64,000 nucleotides of DNA from the NCBI RefSeq assembly GCF_030268965.1, contig NZ_BSSE01000003.1, forward strand, positions 389,512 to 453,511. Reading direction: 5' to 3'. This document shows, in pieces, positions 38,312-46,341 of the stretch; the stretch's first letter is position 1, and each line of letters opens with the position of its first letter. The notes beneath the pieces were generated by a model. The model searched no databases. It saw only the letters and a list, made by a program, of their open reading frames with translations, and was not told where the DNA came from. A program made the translations under genes and the position numbers. This DNA comes from Microtetraspora sp. NBRC 16547 (lineage in GTDB: Bacteria > Actinomycetota > Actinomycetes > Streptosporangiales > Streptosporangiaceae).

Positions 38312-40137
38312 GCGGGGGAGTCGCGGGGGACACGTGGCGCGGCGTCGCCGCCGAAGACCAGGATCAGCTCTCCGACAGGGTGTCGCTCCTGCTGCGGACC
38401 CGGTCGCGCCGGCTCCTCGGCGACCTGCTCCGCCCGCACCGCCGCCCGATGGCGCTGCTGGTCGCGATCATCGTGCTGTCGAGCGGCGCCGGGCTCGCCA
38501 TCCCGTACCTCGTCGCGCTCGGCATCGACGACGGCATCCCGCCGATGCTGCGCGGCGGAGGGCCCGGAACGCTGCTCGTCACCGTCGCGGCGCTCGTCAC
38601 GGCCGCGCTGGTCCAGGCGCTCACCCGGCAGGCGTTCCTGCGGCTGTCGGGCCGCATCGGGCAGGACATCCTCCTCGAACTCCGCCGCCGCGTCTTCGAC
38701 CACTTCCAGAAGCTGTCGCTGTCGTTCCACGAGAAGTACACCTCCGGCCGGGTCATCTCCCGGCTCACCTCGGACGTCGAGGCGATCTCCGAGTTGCTGG
38801 CCTCCGGCATCGACGGGCTGGTCACGGCGGTGCTCACGCTCTCGGGCACCGCCGTCATGCTGCTCGTGCTCGACGCGCACCTCGCCGCGGTGGCGCTGCT
38901 GCCGCTACCCCTGCTGTTGCTGTTCACCCGCTGGTTCCGGCGGGAGTCCAGCGTCACCTACCGCAGGACGCGGGAGGCCGTCGCCCTGGTCATCGTCCAC
39001 TTCGTCGAGTCCATGACCGGCATCCGCGCGGTCCAGGCGTTCCGCAGGGAGCCGCGCAACCAGGAGATCTTCGAGAGGCTCAACGACGGCTACCGCGACG
39101 CCAACATGCGGGGCATGCGCCTCATCGCCGTCTTCATGCCCGGCATCAAGCTGATCGGCAACGTGACCGTGGCCGCCATCCTGCTGTACGGCGGCTGGCT
39201 CGCGCTCCACGACGCCGTCACGGTCGGGGTGCTGGCCGCCTTCCTGCTCTACCTGCGCCAGTTCTACGAGCCCATGCAGGAGATCAGCCAGTTCTACAAC
39301 ACCCTCCAGTCCGCGGGCGCCGCGCTGGAGAAGCTGTCCGGGGTGCTGGAGGAGGAGCCCGCCGTCGCGGAGCCCTGGCGCCCCGCGGCCCTGCCGTACG
39401 CCAAGGGGGCCGTGCGGTTCGACGGCGTCGAGTTCTCCTACCCGGGCGGCCCGCCGGTGATCCCCACGCTCGATCTGGAGATCCCCGCCGGGCAGACGGT
39501 GGCGGTCGTGGGCACCACCGGCGCGGGCAAGACCACGCTGGCGAAACTGATCTCCCGGTTCTACGACCCGGTGGACGGCCGCGTCCTGCTCGACGGCGTG
39601 GACCTCCGCGACCTCGGCGAGCCCGTGCTGCGCCGCTCGGTGGTCATGGTCACCCAGGAGAACTTCCTGTTCACGGGCACCGTCGCCGACAACATCAGGT
39701 TCGGCCGCCCCGAGGCCCCGGACGAGGACGTGGTCGGCGCGGCCCGGGCGATCGGGGCGCACGACTTCGTCGCCGCGCTGCCGGACGGCTACGACACCCA
39801 GGTCGGCAAGCGGGGCGGGCGAATGTCGGCCGGGCAGCGCCAGCTCGTCGCGTTCGCGCGGGCCTTCCTCGCCGATCCGGCCGTCCTCATCCTCGACGAG
39901 GCGACCTCCAGCCTGGACGTGCCCAGCGAGCGGCTCGTCCAGCGGGCGCTGCGCACCATCCTCGCGGACCGGACCGCCGTGATCATCGCGCACCGGCTGT
40001 CCACGGTGGAGATCGCCGACCGGGTCCTCGTCATGGAGGGCGGCCGCGTCGTCGAGGACGGCCCGCCGGAGCGGCTCATCGCCGGATCGGGCCGGTTCGC
40101 CCGCCTTCACCGCGCCTGGATCGACAGTCTCGCCTGA
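38308..40137 (+). CDS. ABC exporter half-transporter, catalytic-site subunit
   Basis: 609 residues from GTG 38308, which overlaps the preceding stop. NBD motifs are Walker A GTTGAGKTT, Q-loop VTQENFLF, Walker B with catalytic Glu VLILDEATSSLD, switch IAHRLST; the signature is altered to MSAGQ. Together with the upstream partner's LSGGQ it forms the single competent ATP site. The membrane domain has the exporter coupling segments (FHEKYTSGRVISRLTSDVE). Substrate unknown. Confidence 0.9.
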   Translation: MSGGVAGDTWRGVAAEDQDQLSDRVSLLLRTRSRRLLGDLLRPHRRPMALLVAIIVLSSGAGLAIPYLVALGIDDGIPPMLRGGGPGTLLVTVAALVTAALVQALTRQAFLRLSGRIGQDILLELRRRVFDHFQKLSLSFHEKYTSGRVISRLTSDVEAISELLASGIDGLVTAVLTLSGTAVMLLVLDAHLAAVALLPLPLLLLFTRWFRRESSVTYRRTREAVALVIVHFVESMTGIRAVQAFRREPRNQEIFERLNDGYRDANMRGMRLIAVFMPGIKLIGNVTVAAILLYGGWLALHDAVTVGVLAAFLLYLRQFYEPMQEISQFYNTLQSAGAALEKLSGVLEEEPAVAEPWRPAALPYAKGAVRFDGVEFSYPGGPPVIPTLDLEIPAGQTVAVVGTTGAGKTTLAKLISRFYDPVDGRVLLDGVDLRDLGEPVLRRSVVMVTQENFLFTGTVADNIRFGRPEAPDEDVVGAARAIGAHDFVAALPDGYDTQVGKRGGRMSAGQRQLVAFARAFLADPAVLILDEATSSLDVPSERLVQRALRTILADRTAVIIAHRLSTVEIADRVLVMEGGRVVEDGPPERLIAGSGRFARLHRAWIDSLA

Positions 40138-40139
40138 CA

Positions 40140-40290
40140 GCGGCCGCATGGGAGATGCCGAGGCGACGGGCGGCGTCGCTGGTCGTGAGCCCCGACTCGA
40201 GGAGCCGGGGGGCGCGTCGGCGCGTGGCGGAAAAGTACACGCCCTCGATCGCGCCGAGCGGAACTGACAGTTCCTGGCTTCGCGCAAGTG
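40140..40290 (-). pseudogene. Relic of a helix-turn-helix gene beside the tRNA
   Basis: On the minus strand, immediately 3' of the tRNA, an open frame reads V-Y-F-S-A-T-R-R-R-A-P then RLLESGLTTSDAARRLGISH. It resembles the N-terminal HTH (YSAETRERAL..LLxSGLSxxxVSxxTGISRAA) of proteins that often lie next to tRNA genes in streptomycetes. The frame collapses into the antisense of the ABC gene after about 40 residues, so any downstream domain is missing. No start codon with a ribosome site. Confidence 0.38.
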
Positions 40291-40297
40291 ATGAAAG

Positions 40298-40372
40298 TGC
40301 CCCGGGTGGGACTCGAACCCACACTGTACGGGTTTTGAATCCGCTCCCTCATGCCAATTGGGGTACCGGGGC
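40298..40372 (-). tRNA. tRNA-like gene, anticodon CAA (Leu) but class I fold
   Basis: 75 bases. Acceptor GCCCCGG (40372-40366) pairs fully with CCGGGGC (40305-40299); discriminator A at 40298. D-stem CCCC/AGGG (last pair mismatched), D-loop AATTGGCATG with GG. Anticodon stem GCGGA/CCCGT with a weak A-C pair at 31-39, loop TTCAAAA, anticodon CAA at 40337-40335. Variable region only 5 bases (ACAGT), T-arm GTGGG-TTCGAGT-CCCAC perfect. CCA is not encoded. CAA calls for leucine, yet leucine tRNAs normally have a long class II variable arm. Confidence 0.85.
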
Positions 40373-40479
40373 TTCAATCCGGACTCTATATGCCTTGTCC
40401 GGACCCGTCGCCGACGAGCCTAGTGGATGAACGATCAACCACACGACTCCTGGCGTGGTCCTACTGTAGTGGACATCGG

Positions 40480-40485
40480 TAACCT
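40480..40485 (+). promoter_or_regulatory. -10 box TAACCT for a leaderless pdtaR mRNA
   Basis: TAACCT, 7 bases, then GTG 40493, with no Shine-Dalgarno. It supports GTG 40493 as the start rather than the in-frame ATG at 40427. Confidence 0.4.
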
Positions 40486-40492
40486 CTTGTGC

Positions 40493-41074
40493 GTGACTAC
40501 GCAGCGGCGAGTGGTGATCGCGGAAGACGAGGCCCTGATCCGCCTCGACCTCAAGGAGATGCTCGAGGAGGATGGCTACGCGGTCGTCGGGGAGGCCGGT
40601 GACGGCGAGACGGCCGTCAAGAAGGCCATGGAGCTGCGCCCCGACCTGGTGATCCTCGACGTGAAGATGCCCGTGCTCGACGGGATCTCGGCCGCCGAGC
40701 GGATCGTCTCCGAGCGCATCGCGCCCTGCCTGATCCTCACCGCGTTCTCGCAGCGCGACCTGGTCGAGCGGGCCAGGGACGCGGGTGCCATGGCCTACCT
40801 CGTGAAGCCCTTCACCAAGGGCGATCTCATCCCGGCCATCGAGATGGCCGTCAGCCGCCACGAGGAGATCGCCGCCCTGGAGAAGGAGGTCTCCGGCCTC
40901 TCCGAGCGGCTGGAGACCCGCAAGCTCGTGGAGCGGGCGAAGGGCCTGCTCATGGCGCAGCACGGATGGACCGAGCCGCAGGCGTTCCGCTGGATCCAGA
41001 AGGCGTCGATGGACCGCCGCCTGAGCATGCGCCAGGTCGCCCAGATCGTGGTCGAGGACGCGACCGAGAGCTGA
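40493..41074 (+). CDS. pdtaR: ANTAR-domain response regulator PdtaR
   Basis: 193 residues. Receiver domain: acidic pocket Glu11-Asp12, phospho-acceptor Asp56 (VILDVKMP), Thr in LTAFSQRD, Lys in YLVKPF. The C-terminal ANTAR RNA-binding domain is LSERLETRKLVERAKGLLM followed by HGWTEPQAFRWIQKASMDRR. The sequence is very close to the mycobacterial Rv1626/PdtaR type, an RNA-binding antiterminator phosphorylated by the PdtaS kinase. The kinase gene is not in this window. Start chosen by homology and the TAACCT box. Confidence 0.94.
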   Translation: MTTQRRVVIAEDEALIRLDLKEMLEEDGYAVVGEAGDGETAVKKAMELRPDLVILDVKMPVLDGISAAERIVSERIAPCLILTAFSQRDLVERARDAGAMAYLVKPFTKGDLIPAIEMAVSRHEEIAALEKEVSGLSERLETRKLVERAKGLLMAQHGWTEPQAFRWIQKASMDRRLSMRQVAQIVVEDATES

Positions 41075-41399
41075 ACCGCGCGCGAGCCCGCCGGGTCCTC
41101 CGCGTCCTCTGACACGCCGGCCCGTATGGCGACGACCCATCGGGACGCCGGTAAAAGCAACCATCCTGGCGATGGTTCATGCCCACAAAAAAGTACGAAA
41201 TGGGTTTTTTGGCGGGTTTGTTACCAGATCGATTTTGAACCGAATCGCTTTGCGTAACAAAGCCATAACTGTGATGACCTCTGTACCGACCTGTGACTTC
41301 CTGGAGTTGTACTACCGCACACGACCCCTCGGCTGACCGCTGTCTTGGGGCGGACGCGTATCCGATCCCCTCGGGGGATCAAGCGAAAGGAAGGCAACC
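41075..41399 (+). promoter_or_regulatory. Long leader/control region of the liv operon
   Basis: The 325-base gap has two nested dyads about position 41239: TTTGTTAC (41217-41224) with GTAACAAA (41254-41261), and inside it CGATT (41230-41234) with AATCG (41243-41247). Further down, GATCCCC (41364-41370) and GGGGATC (41374-41380) form a tight hairpin with loop TCG, ending 5 bases before the ribosome site AAAGGAAGG. The first looks like an operator (or two), the second like an expression-modulating hairpin at the livJ start. The flanking DNA at 41185-41285 is AT-rich. Confidence 0.5.
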
Positions 41400-42584
41400 T
41401 TGCGATCCACGATCGCTCGCCTCGGTGGCGTCGTCGCCGCCGGTACAGCGCTTGTCCTCGGCCTCGCGGCCTGTGGAACTGAGGAGTCGCCGACCGGTGC
41501 TCAGAACGGTGACGGTGCCACCACCCTCAAGATCGGGTTCATGGGTGACCTGACCGGGGCCAACTCCGCGCTGATGATCCCGCCGTCCCAGGGCGCCCAG
41601 CTCGCCGTCGACGAGTTCAACGCCAAGTCGACCAACGTCAAGGTCGAGATGGTGAAGTACGACAGCCAGGGCAACCCCGACCAGGCCGTCACCCAGGCCC
41701 AGAAGGCCGTCACCGAGGACAAGATCGTGGCCCTCGTCGGTCCCGGCTTCTCCGGTGAGTCGCGCAACGTGGGCCCCATCCTGGAGCAGGCCAAGATCCC
41801 GAGCATCTCGGCCTCGGCGACCAACCCCGCGCTGGCCGACAACGGCTGGAAGTTCTGGCACCGCGTCGTCGCGAACGACGACGTCCAGGGTCCGGCCGTC
41901 GCCGACTTCCTGGTGCAGGCCAAGTCGGCGAAGAAGGCCTTCGTCGTCGACGACGCGCAGGAGTACGGCGCCGGCCTCGGTGACGCGGTGGCCAAGGAGT
42001 TCGAGGCCAAGGGCGTCAAGGTCGAGCGTGACAAGATCGACCCCGAGGGCTCGGACTACTCCTCGACCGTCACCAAGGTGAAGGCCGCGTCGCCCGACGT
42101 CATCTTCTTCGGCGGCTACTACGCCCCGCTCGGCCGGCTGCTCAAGCAGCTCCGCGACGGCGGCGTGACCGCGGTCGTCTCCTCCGGTGACGGCTCGGTC
42201 GACAAGGCGCTCGTCGAGGGCGCGGGCAAGGCCGCCGCGGAGGACGCCGTGCTCGGCTGCCCCTGCCTCATCCCGTTCGGCTCCGACGTGCCGGAGCTGA
42301 AGGCCTTCAGTGACAAGTACAAGGCGAAGTTCGGCGGCGACCCCCTCATCTACGCCACCGAGGGCTACGACGCCATGACGTCGTTCCTCAATGCGATCGA
42401 GGCGGGCAACACCACCTCGGAGAAGATCAACGAGTACATCTCCACGATCGACTTCAAGGGCGTTTCCAAGCAGATCAAGTTCAATCCGAACGGTGAGATC
42501 GCGGCCAGCGTGATTCACATCTACCAGGTGAAGGACGGCAACGTGACCTGGCTGGGTGACACCTCGCAGGCTCAGCTGAGCTGA
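41400..42584 (+). CDS. livJ: Branched-chain amino-acid-type ABC substrate-binding lipoprotein (LivJ-like)
   Basis: 394 residues, TTG start with AAGGAAGG 5 bases away. Signal peptide with lipobox LGLAAC (Cys about 25). The mature part is a type I periplasmic-binding fold: IGFMGDLTGANSAL at the N-terminus, VGPGFSGESRNVGPI, SASATNPALADNGWKFWHRVV, ATEGYDAMTSFLNAIE. Lgt in this window would lipidate it. It feeds the downstream LivHMGF transporter; ligand could be Leu/Ile/Val or another amino acid or amide. Confidence 0.92.
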   Translation: MRSTIARLGGVVAAGTALVLGLAACGTEESPTGAQNGDGATTLKIGFMGDLTGANSALMIPPSQGAQLAVDEFNAKSTNVKVEMVKYDSQGNPDQAVTQAQKAVTEDKIVALVGPGFSGESRNVGPILEQAKIPSISASATNPALADNGWKFWHRVVANDDVQGPAVADFLVQAKSAKKAFVVDDAQEYGAGLGDAVAKEFEAKGVKVERDKIDPEGSDYSSTVTKVKAASPDVIFFGGYYAPLGRLLKQLRDGGVTAVVSSGDGSVDKALVEGAGKAAAEDAVLGCPCLIPFGSDVPELKAFSDKYKAKFGGDPLIYATEGYDAMTSFLNAIEAGNTTSEKINEYISTIDFKGVSKQIKFNPNGEIAASVIHIYQVKDGNVTWLGDTSQAQLS

Positions 42585-42611
42585 CGCGCAGAGAAGCGAT
42601 CTGAGAACGCT

Positions 42612-42643
42612 GAGGAGCGGGAGCGAATCCGCTTCCGCTCCTC
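42612..42643 (+). terminator. Intercistronic hairpin between livJ and livH
   Basis: GAGGAGCGGGAGCG (42612-42625) pairs with CGCTTCCGCTCCTC (42630-42643), one G-U pair, loop AATC. Position 28 bases after livJ suggests partial termination or mRNA protection, giving more binding protein than permease. Confidence 0.7.
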
Positions 42644-42686
42644 ACTGCCCGGCGACCCCGGTTGCCCCGGTTCGAAAGCGACCACC

Positions 42687-43655
42687 GTGCTCAACGACTT
42701 CATCAGCCAGGTCGGTCCCTCCACCGTCGGAGGTCTGGCCAGCGGCGCTATCTACGCGCTGATCGCCCTCGGCTACACGATGGTGTACGGCGTGCTCCGC
42801 CTCATCAACTTCGCCCACTCCGAAATCTTCATGATCGGCTCCTTCGCCGCGCTGTTCGTGATCATGCAAATGGGGATCACCGAGCCGCTCACCGGAGTGG
42901 CGCTGGTCGGCACGCTGCTCCTGCTGCTGATCGCGTCCATGGCGGCCTCCGGCGGCGCCGCCGTCGTCTTGGAGCGAGTGGCCTACCGTCCGCTGCGCAA
43001 GCGGGGGGCCTCCCGGCTCGCGGCGCTCATCTCCGCGATCGGCGCGTCGATCTTCCTCCAGGAGCTCTTCGCCCTGGTGATCATCCCCGAGGTGTTCGAC
43101 CGTCCCTCACAGGGGCGCAACCAGGTCCCGGTCCCACGGCTCTTCGACCGTGAGACGGTCTTCTCGGTCGGCAACACCGACATCAGGAACGACCACCTCC
43201 TCATCATCGGCGCAGCGGTGATCATGATGATCCTGCTGGACGTCTTCGTGAACCGCACCAGGATCGGCCGCGGAGTCCGCGCGACCTCGCAGGACCCCGA
43301 GACCGCCGTGCTCATGGGCGTGAACATCGACAGCATCGTGCGCACCACCTTCCTGGTGGGCGGCGCCATGGCCGGCGTGGCGGCGCTGCTCTACACCATG
43401 GAGTTCGAGAACCTCCGTTTCAACATCGGCTTCCTGCTCGGGGTCAAGGCGTTCACCGCCGCGGTGCTCGGCGGCATCGGAAACCTGCGCGGGGCGCTCC
43501 TCGGCGGGCTCGCACTCGGTCTCATCGAGAACTGGGGGTCGATCTTCTTCGGCTCCGAATGGAAGGACGTCATCGCCTTCACCGTCCTCGTCCTCGTCCT
43601 CCTGTTCCGTCCCACCGGCATCCTCGGTGAATCCCTCCAGCGAGCGCGCGCATGA
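42687..43655 (+). CDS. livH: Branched-chain amino-acid ABC permease LivH
   Basis: 322 residues from GTG 42687, about eight membrane helices. Family segments are GLASGAIYALIALGYTMVYG, RLINFAHSE near the N-terminus and VLGGIGNLRGALLGG near the C-terminus, which contacts the ATPases. Stop overlaps livM (ATGA). Confidence 0.94.
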   Translation: MLNDFISQVGPSTVGGLASGAIYALIALGYTMVYGVLRLINFAHSEIFMIGSFAALFVIMQMGITEPLTGVALVGTLLLLLIASMAASGGAAVVLERVAYRPLRKRGASRLAALISAIGASIFLQELFALVIIPEVFDRPSQGRNQVPVPRLFDRETVFSVGNTDIRNDHLLIIGAAVIMMILLDVFVNRTRIGRGVRATSQDPETAVLMGVNIDSIVRTTFLVGGAMAGVAALLYTMEFENLRFNIGFLLGVKAFTAAVLGGIGNLRGALLGGLALGLIENWGSIFFGSEWKDVIAFTVLVLVLLFRPTGILGESLQRARA

Positions 43656-44788
43656 ACGCTAACTCCACCATCCGCGACGGAAACCCGTTGGCGATGCTCA
43701 GGCAGACGGTCGTGGGTTACAGCGACCGGGTGCGCGACTGGTGGGCGACCGCTCCCGGCTGGGCGCGCTGGACCGTCTACGGCCTGCTGATCGCGTTGGC
43801 GATCATCGCGCCGCACCCGGCCATCGGGTCGTTCATGTCCCCGCACTCCCACTGGGCGTCGCTGCTGTTCAGCCCGATCGGCACGTTCGTCCTGCTGGCG
43901 GTGGGCCTGAACGTGGTGGTCGGCCAGGCCGGCCTGCTGGACCTCGGTTTCGTCGCGTTCTACGCCATCGGCGCCTACACCATGGCGGTCTTCGGCACCA
44001 AGTACGGCTGGAACTTCTGGGGCGTACTGGTGGTCGGCATCTTCATCACGGCGGTGTCCGGGATCATCCTGGGCTCGCCCACGCTGCGGCTGCGCGGAGA
44101 CTACCTGGCGATCGTCACACTGGGATTCGGGGAGATCGTCCGGATCACCGCACAGAACACCGAATACATCGGCGGCGCGCGGGGCATCACGAACATCCCC
44201 CACCCGCAGCCGATCTTCGGGGTGGAGTTCTTCCTCGATCCGCTGCCGTACTACTACCTGCTGCTCGCGGCGATCGTGCTGGTCGTGATCTTCGCGAAGC
44301 GGCTGGAACGCAGCCGGGTCGGCCGGGCTTGGGAGGCCATCCGGGAGGACGAGGACGCCGCCGAGCTGATGGGCGTGCCCACATTCAAGTTCAAGCTGCT
44401 GGCGTTCTTCATCGGAGCCATGATCGGCGGTCTCACGGGCGTCATCTGGGCCAGCAAGGTCATCGCGATCCAGCCGCCCAACTTCCCGTTCATCCTCTCG
44501 GCCACGATCCTGGCCGCCGTGGTGCTCGGAGGCTCGGGCAACCTGCCCGGCGTCATCATCGGGGCGTTCCTGATCGCGTGGCTTCCGGAGCGGTTCCGCG
44601 GCTTCGCCGACTACCGCATCCTCATCTTCGGTGCCGCGCTCGTGCTCATGATGGCGTTGCGTCCGGAAGGGCTGTTGCCTCCCCGCCGCCGTCGCGCCGT
44701 CACCGGCGAGGTGTCGAAGCCGGAGACGCCCCCCGCGGGCGGTGACGAGGCCGGCGACGACCGGCCCGCCGAGGAGGTGGCGAAGTGA
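43652..44788 (+). CDS. livM: Branched-chain amino-acid ABC permease LivM
   Basis: 378 residues with about nine membrane helices. Conserved LivM parts are GLNVVVGQAGLLDLGFVAFY, LRLRGDYLAIVTLGFGEIVR, TGGARGI-like segment GGARGITNI, and VLGGSGNLPGVIIGA. A charged Pro/Glu-rich tail of about 35 residues follows the last helix. ATGA overlaps at both ends couple it to livH and livG. Confidence 0.94.
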   Translation: MNANSTIRDGNPLAMLRQTVVGYSDRVRDWWATAPGWARWTVYGLLIALAIIAPHPAIGSFMSPHSHWASLLFSPIGTFVLLAVGLNVVVGQAGLLDLGFVAFYAIGAYTMAVFGTKYGWNFWGVLVVGIFITAVSGIILGSPTLRLRGDYLAIVTLGFGEIVRITAQNTEYIGGARGITNIPHPQPIFGVEFFLDPLPYYYLLLAAIVLVVIFAKRLERSRVGRAWEAIREDEDAAELMGVPTFKFKLLAFFIGAMIGGLTGVIWASKVIAIQPPNFPFILSATILAAVVLGGSGNLPGVIIGAFLIAWLPERFRGFADYRILIFGAALVLMMALRPEGLLPPRRRRAVTGEVSKPETPPAGGDEAGDDRPAEEVAK

Positions 44789-45570
44789 GCCAGCCCGACA
44801 AGCCGCTCCTGGAGCTGCGCGGAGTCACCATGCGCTTCGGCGGAGTGCAGGCGCTCGGCGGAGTCGACCTCACCATCAACGAAGGGGAGATCTTCGCGCT
44901 CATCGGCCCCAACGGGGCGGGCAAGACCACGGTGTTCAACACGATCACCGGCGTCTACCGGCCGACATCGGGCGAGATCGTCTTCGACGGCCAGAAAATC
45001 AACGGCCTGAAGCGGTTCAAGGTGACCAAGCGCGGCGTCGCCCGCACCTTCCAGAACATCCGGCTGTTCCACAACATGTCGGCTCTGGAGAACGTCCTGG
45101 TGGGCTGCGACGCGCACCATCGGACCGGCGCGGTCGGGGCGGCCCTCGGGCTGCCGTGGCACCGCCGCGAGGAGAAGGGCGGCCGCGAGCGGGCGATGGA
45201 ACTGCTCGAGTTCGCCGGGATCGCTCACCGCGCCGACGAGACGGCCAAGAACCTGCCCTACGGCGACCAGCGCAGGCTGGAGATCGTCCGGGCGCTCGCG
45301 ACGGAGCCCAAGCTGCTGCTGCTCGACGAGCCCGCCGCCGGCATGAACCCGGCGGAGAAGATCGACCTGCAGAACCTGATCAAGGCCATCCGCGACGCGG
45401 GACGCACGATCCTGCTGATCGAGCACGACATGGCCCTGATCATGGGCATCAGCGACCGCATCGCGGTGCTGGACTTCGGGCAGAAGATCGCCGACGGTCT
45501 CCCGGCCGAGGTGCAGAACGACCCGCGGGTCATCGAGGCGTACTTGGGAGCTCCGGCAGATGCTTCTTGA
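44785..45570 (+). CDS. livG: Branched-chain amino-acid ABC ATPase LivG
   Basis: 261 residues: Walker A GPNGAGKTT, Q-loop TFQNIRLF, signature LPYGDQRRLEIVRAL (the usual LivG variant of LSGGQ), Walker B LLLLDEPAAGMN, switch IEHDM. The C-terminal GAPADAS end overlaps livF by 11 bases. It pairs with LivF as the heterodimeric motor. Confidence 0.95.
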   Translation: MSQPDKPLLELRGVTMRFGGVQALGGVDLTINEGEIFALIGPNGAGKTTVFNTITGVYRPTSGEIVFDGQKINGLKRFKVTKRGVARTFQNIRLFHNMSALENVLVGCDAHHRTGAVGAALGLPWHRREEKGGRERAMELLEFAGIAHRADETAKNLPYGDQRRLEIVRALATEPKLLLLDEPAAGMNPAEKIDLQNLIKAIRDAGRTILLIEHDMALIMGISDRIAVLDFGQKIADGLPAEVQNDPRVIEAYLGAPADAS

Positions 45571-46276
45571 GATCAAGGACATCCACGTCCATTACGGCAA
45601 GATCGAGGCTCTCAAGGGCGTCTCTCTCGAGGTCGGCGAAGGCGAGATCGTCACCCTCATCGGCGCGAACGGTGCGGGCAAGACCACCACGCTCAAGACG
45701 ATCTCGGGCCTGCGCTCGCTGTCGTCCGGCAGCATCGTGTTCGACGGCAAGGACATCAGCCGCCTGCCGGGGCACAAGCGGGTGCTCGTCGGCATCGGCC
45801 AGTCCCCGGAGGGCCGGGGGGTGTTCCCCGGCATGACGGTGACCGAGAACCTGCTCATGGGCGCGTACACCCGTCGCGGCGACTTCACCAAGGAGCTGGA
45901 CGAGGTCTTCGAGCTGTTCCCGCGCCTGGCCGAGCGGAGGAACCAGATCGGCGGCACGATGTCGGGCGGCGAGCAGCAGATGGTCGCCATCGGCCGCGCG
46001 CTGATGAGCAAGCCCAAGGTGCTCCTCCTCGACGAACCGTCGATGGGGCTGGCCCCCATGCTCGTGGCGCAGATCTTCTCGATCATCAAGGAGATCAACG
46101 ACCGCGGGACCACGGTCCTGCTCGTCGAGCAGAACGCCCAGCAGGCCCTCCAGCTCGCCCACCGGGCGTACGTCCTGGAGACCGGCAGGGTGGTCAAGTC
46201 CGCCCCGGCCGCCGACCTCCTCGACGATCCGCAGGTCCGCGAGGCGTACCTGGGCGGAGCGCTGGGACAGCACTGA
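45560..46276 (+). CDS. livF: Branched-chain amino-acid ABC ATPase LivF
   Basis: 238 residues: Walker A GANGAGKTT, SPEGRGVFPGMTV after the Q-loop, signature MSGGEQQMVAIGRAL, Walker B LLLDEPSMGLAP, switch LVEQN (the His is normally absent in LivF). It overlaps livG by 11 bases in a different frame. Last gene of the operon, followed by a hairpin terminator. Confidence 0.95.
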   Translation: MLLEIKDIHVHYGKIEALKGVSLEVGEGEIVTLIGANGAGKTTTLKTISGLRSLSSGSIVFDGKDISRLPGHKRVLVGIGQSPEGRGVFPGMTVTENLLMGAYTRRGDFTKELDEVFELFPRLAERRNQIGGTMSGGEQQMVAIGRALMSKPKVLLLDEPSMGLAPMLVAQIFSIIKEINDRGTTVLLVEQNAQQALQLAHRAYVLETGRVVKSAPAADLLDDPQVREAYLGGALGQH

Positions 46277-46292
46277 CGGCTCGGGACAACGG

Positions 46293-46325
46293 AGGCCGGT
46301 CGGGGAGGCGTTTCCCGGCCGGCCT
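46293..46325. terminator. liv operon terminator
   Basis: AGGCCGGTCGGG (46293-46304) with CCCGGCCGGCCT (46314-46325), one G-U pair, 9-base loop, 17 bases after livF. The next gene converges from the other side (stop at 46342), so it may act in both directions. Confidence 0.75.
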
Positions 46326-46341
46326 TTCCGCGTCCACACGC

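Noticed and set aside
40140-40372. Integrated element attachment site at the tRNA
   Set aside because: No integrase gene and no direct repeat of the tRNA 3' end were found nearby. Only a possible relic remains.
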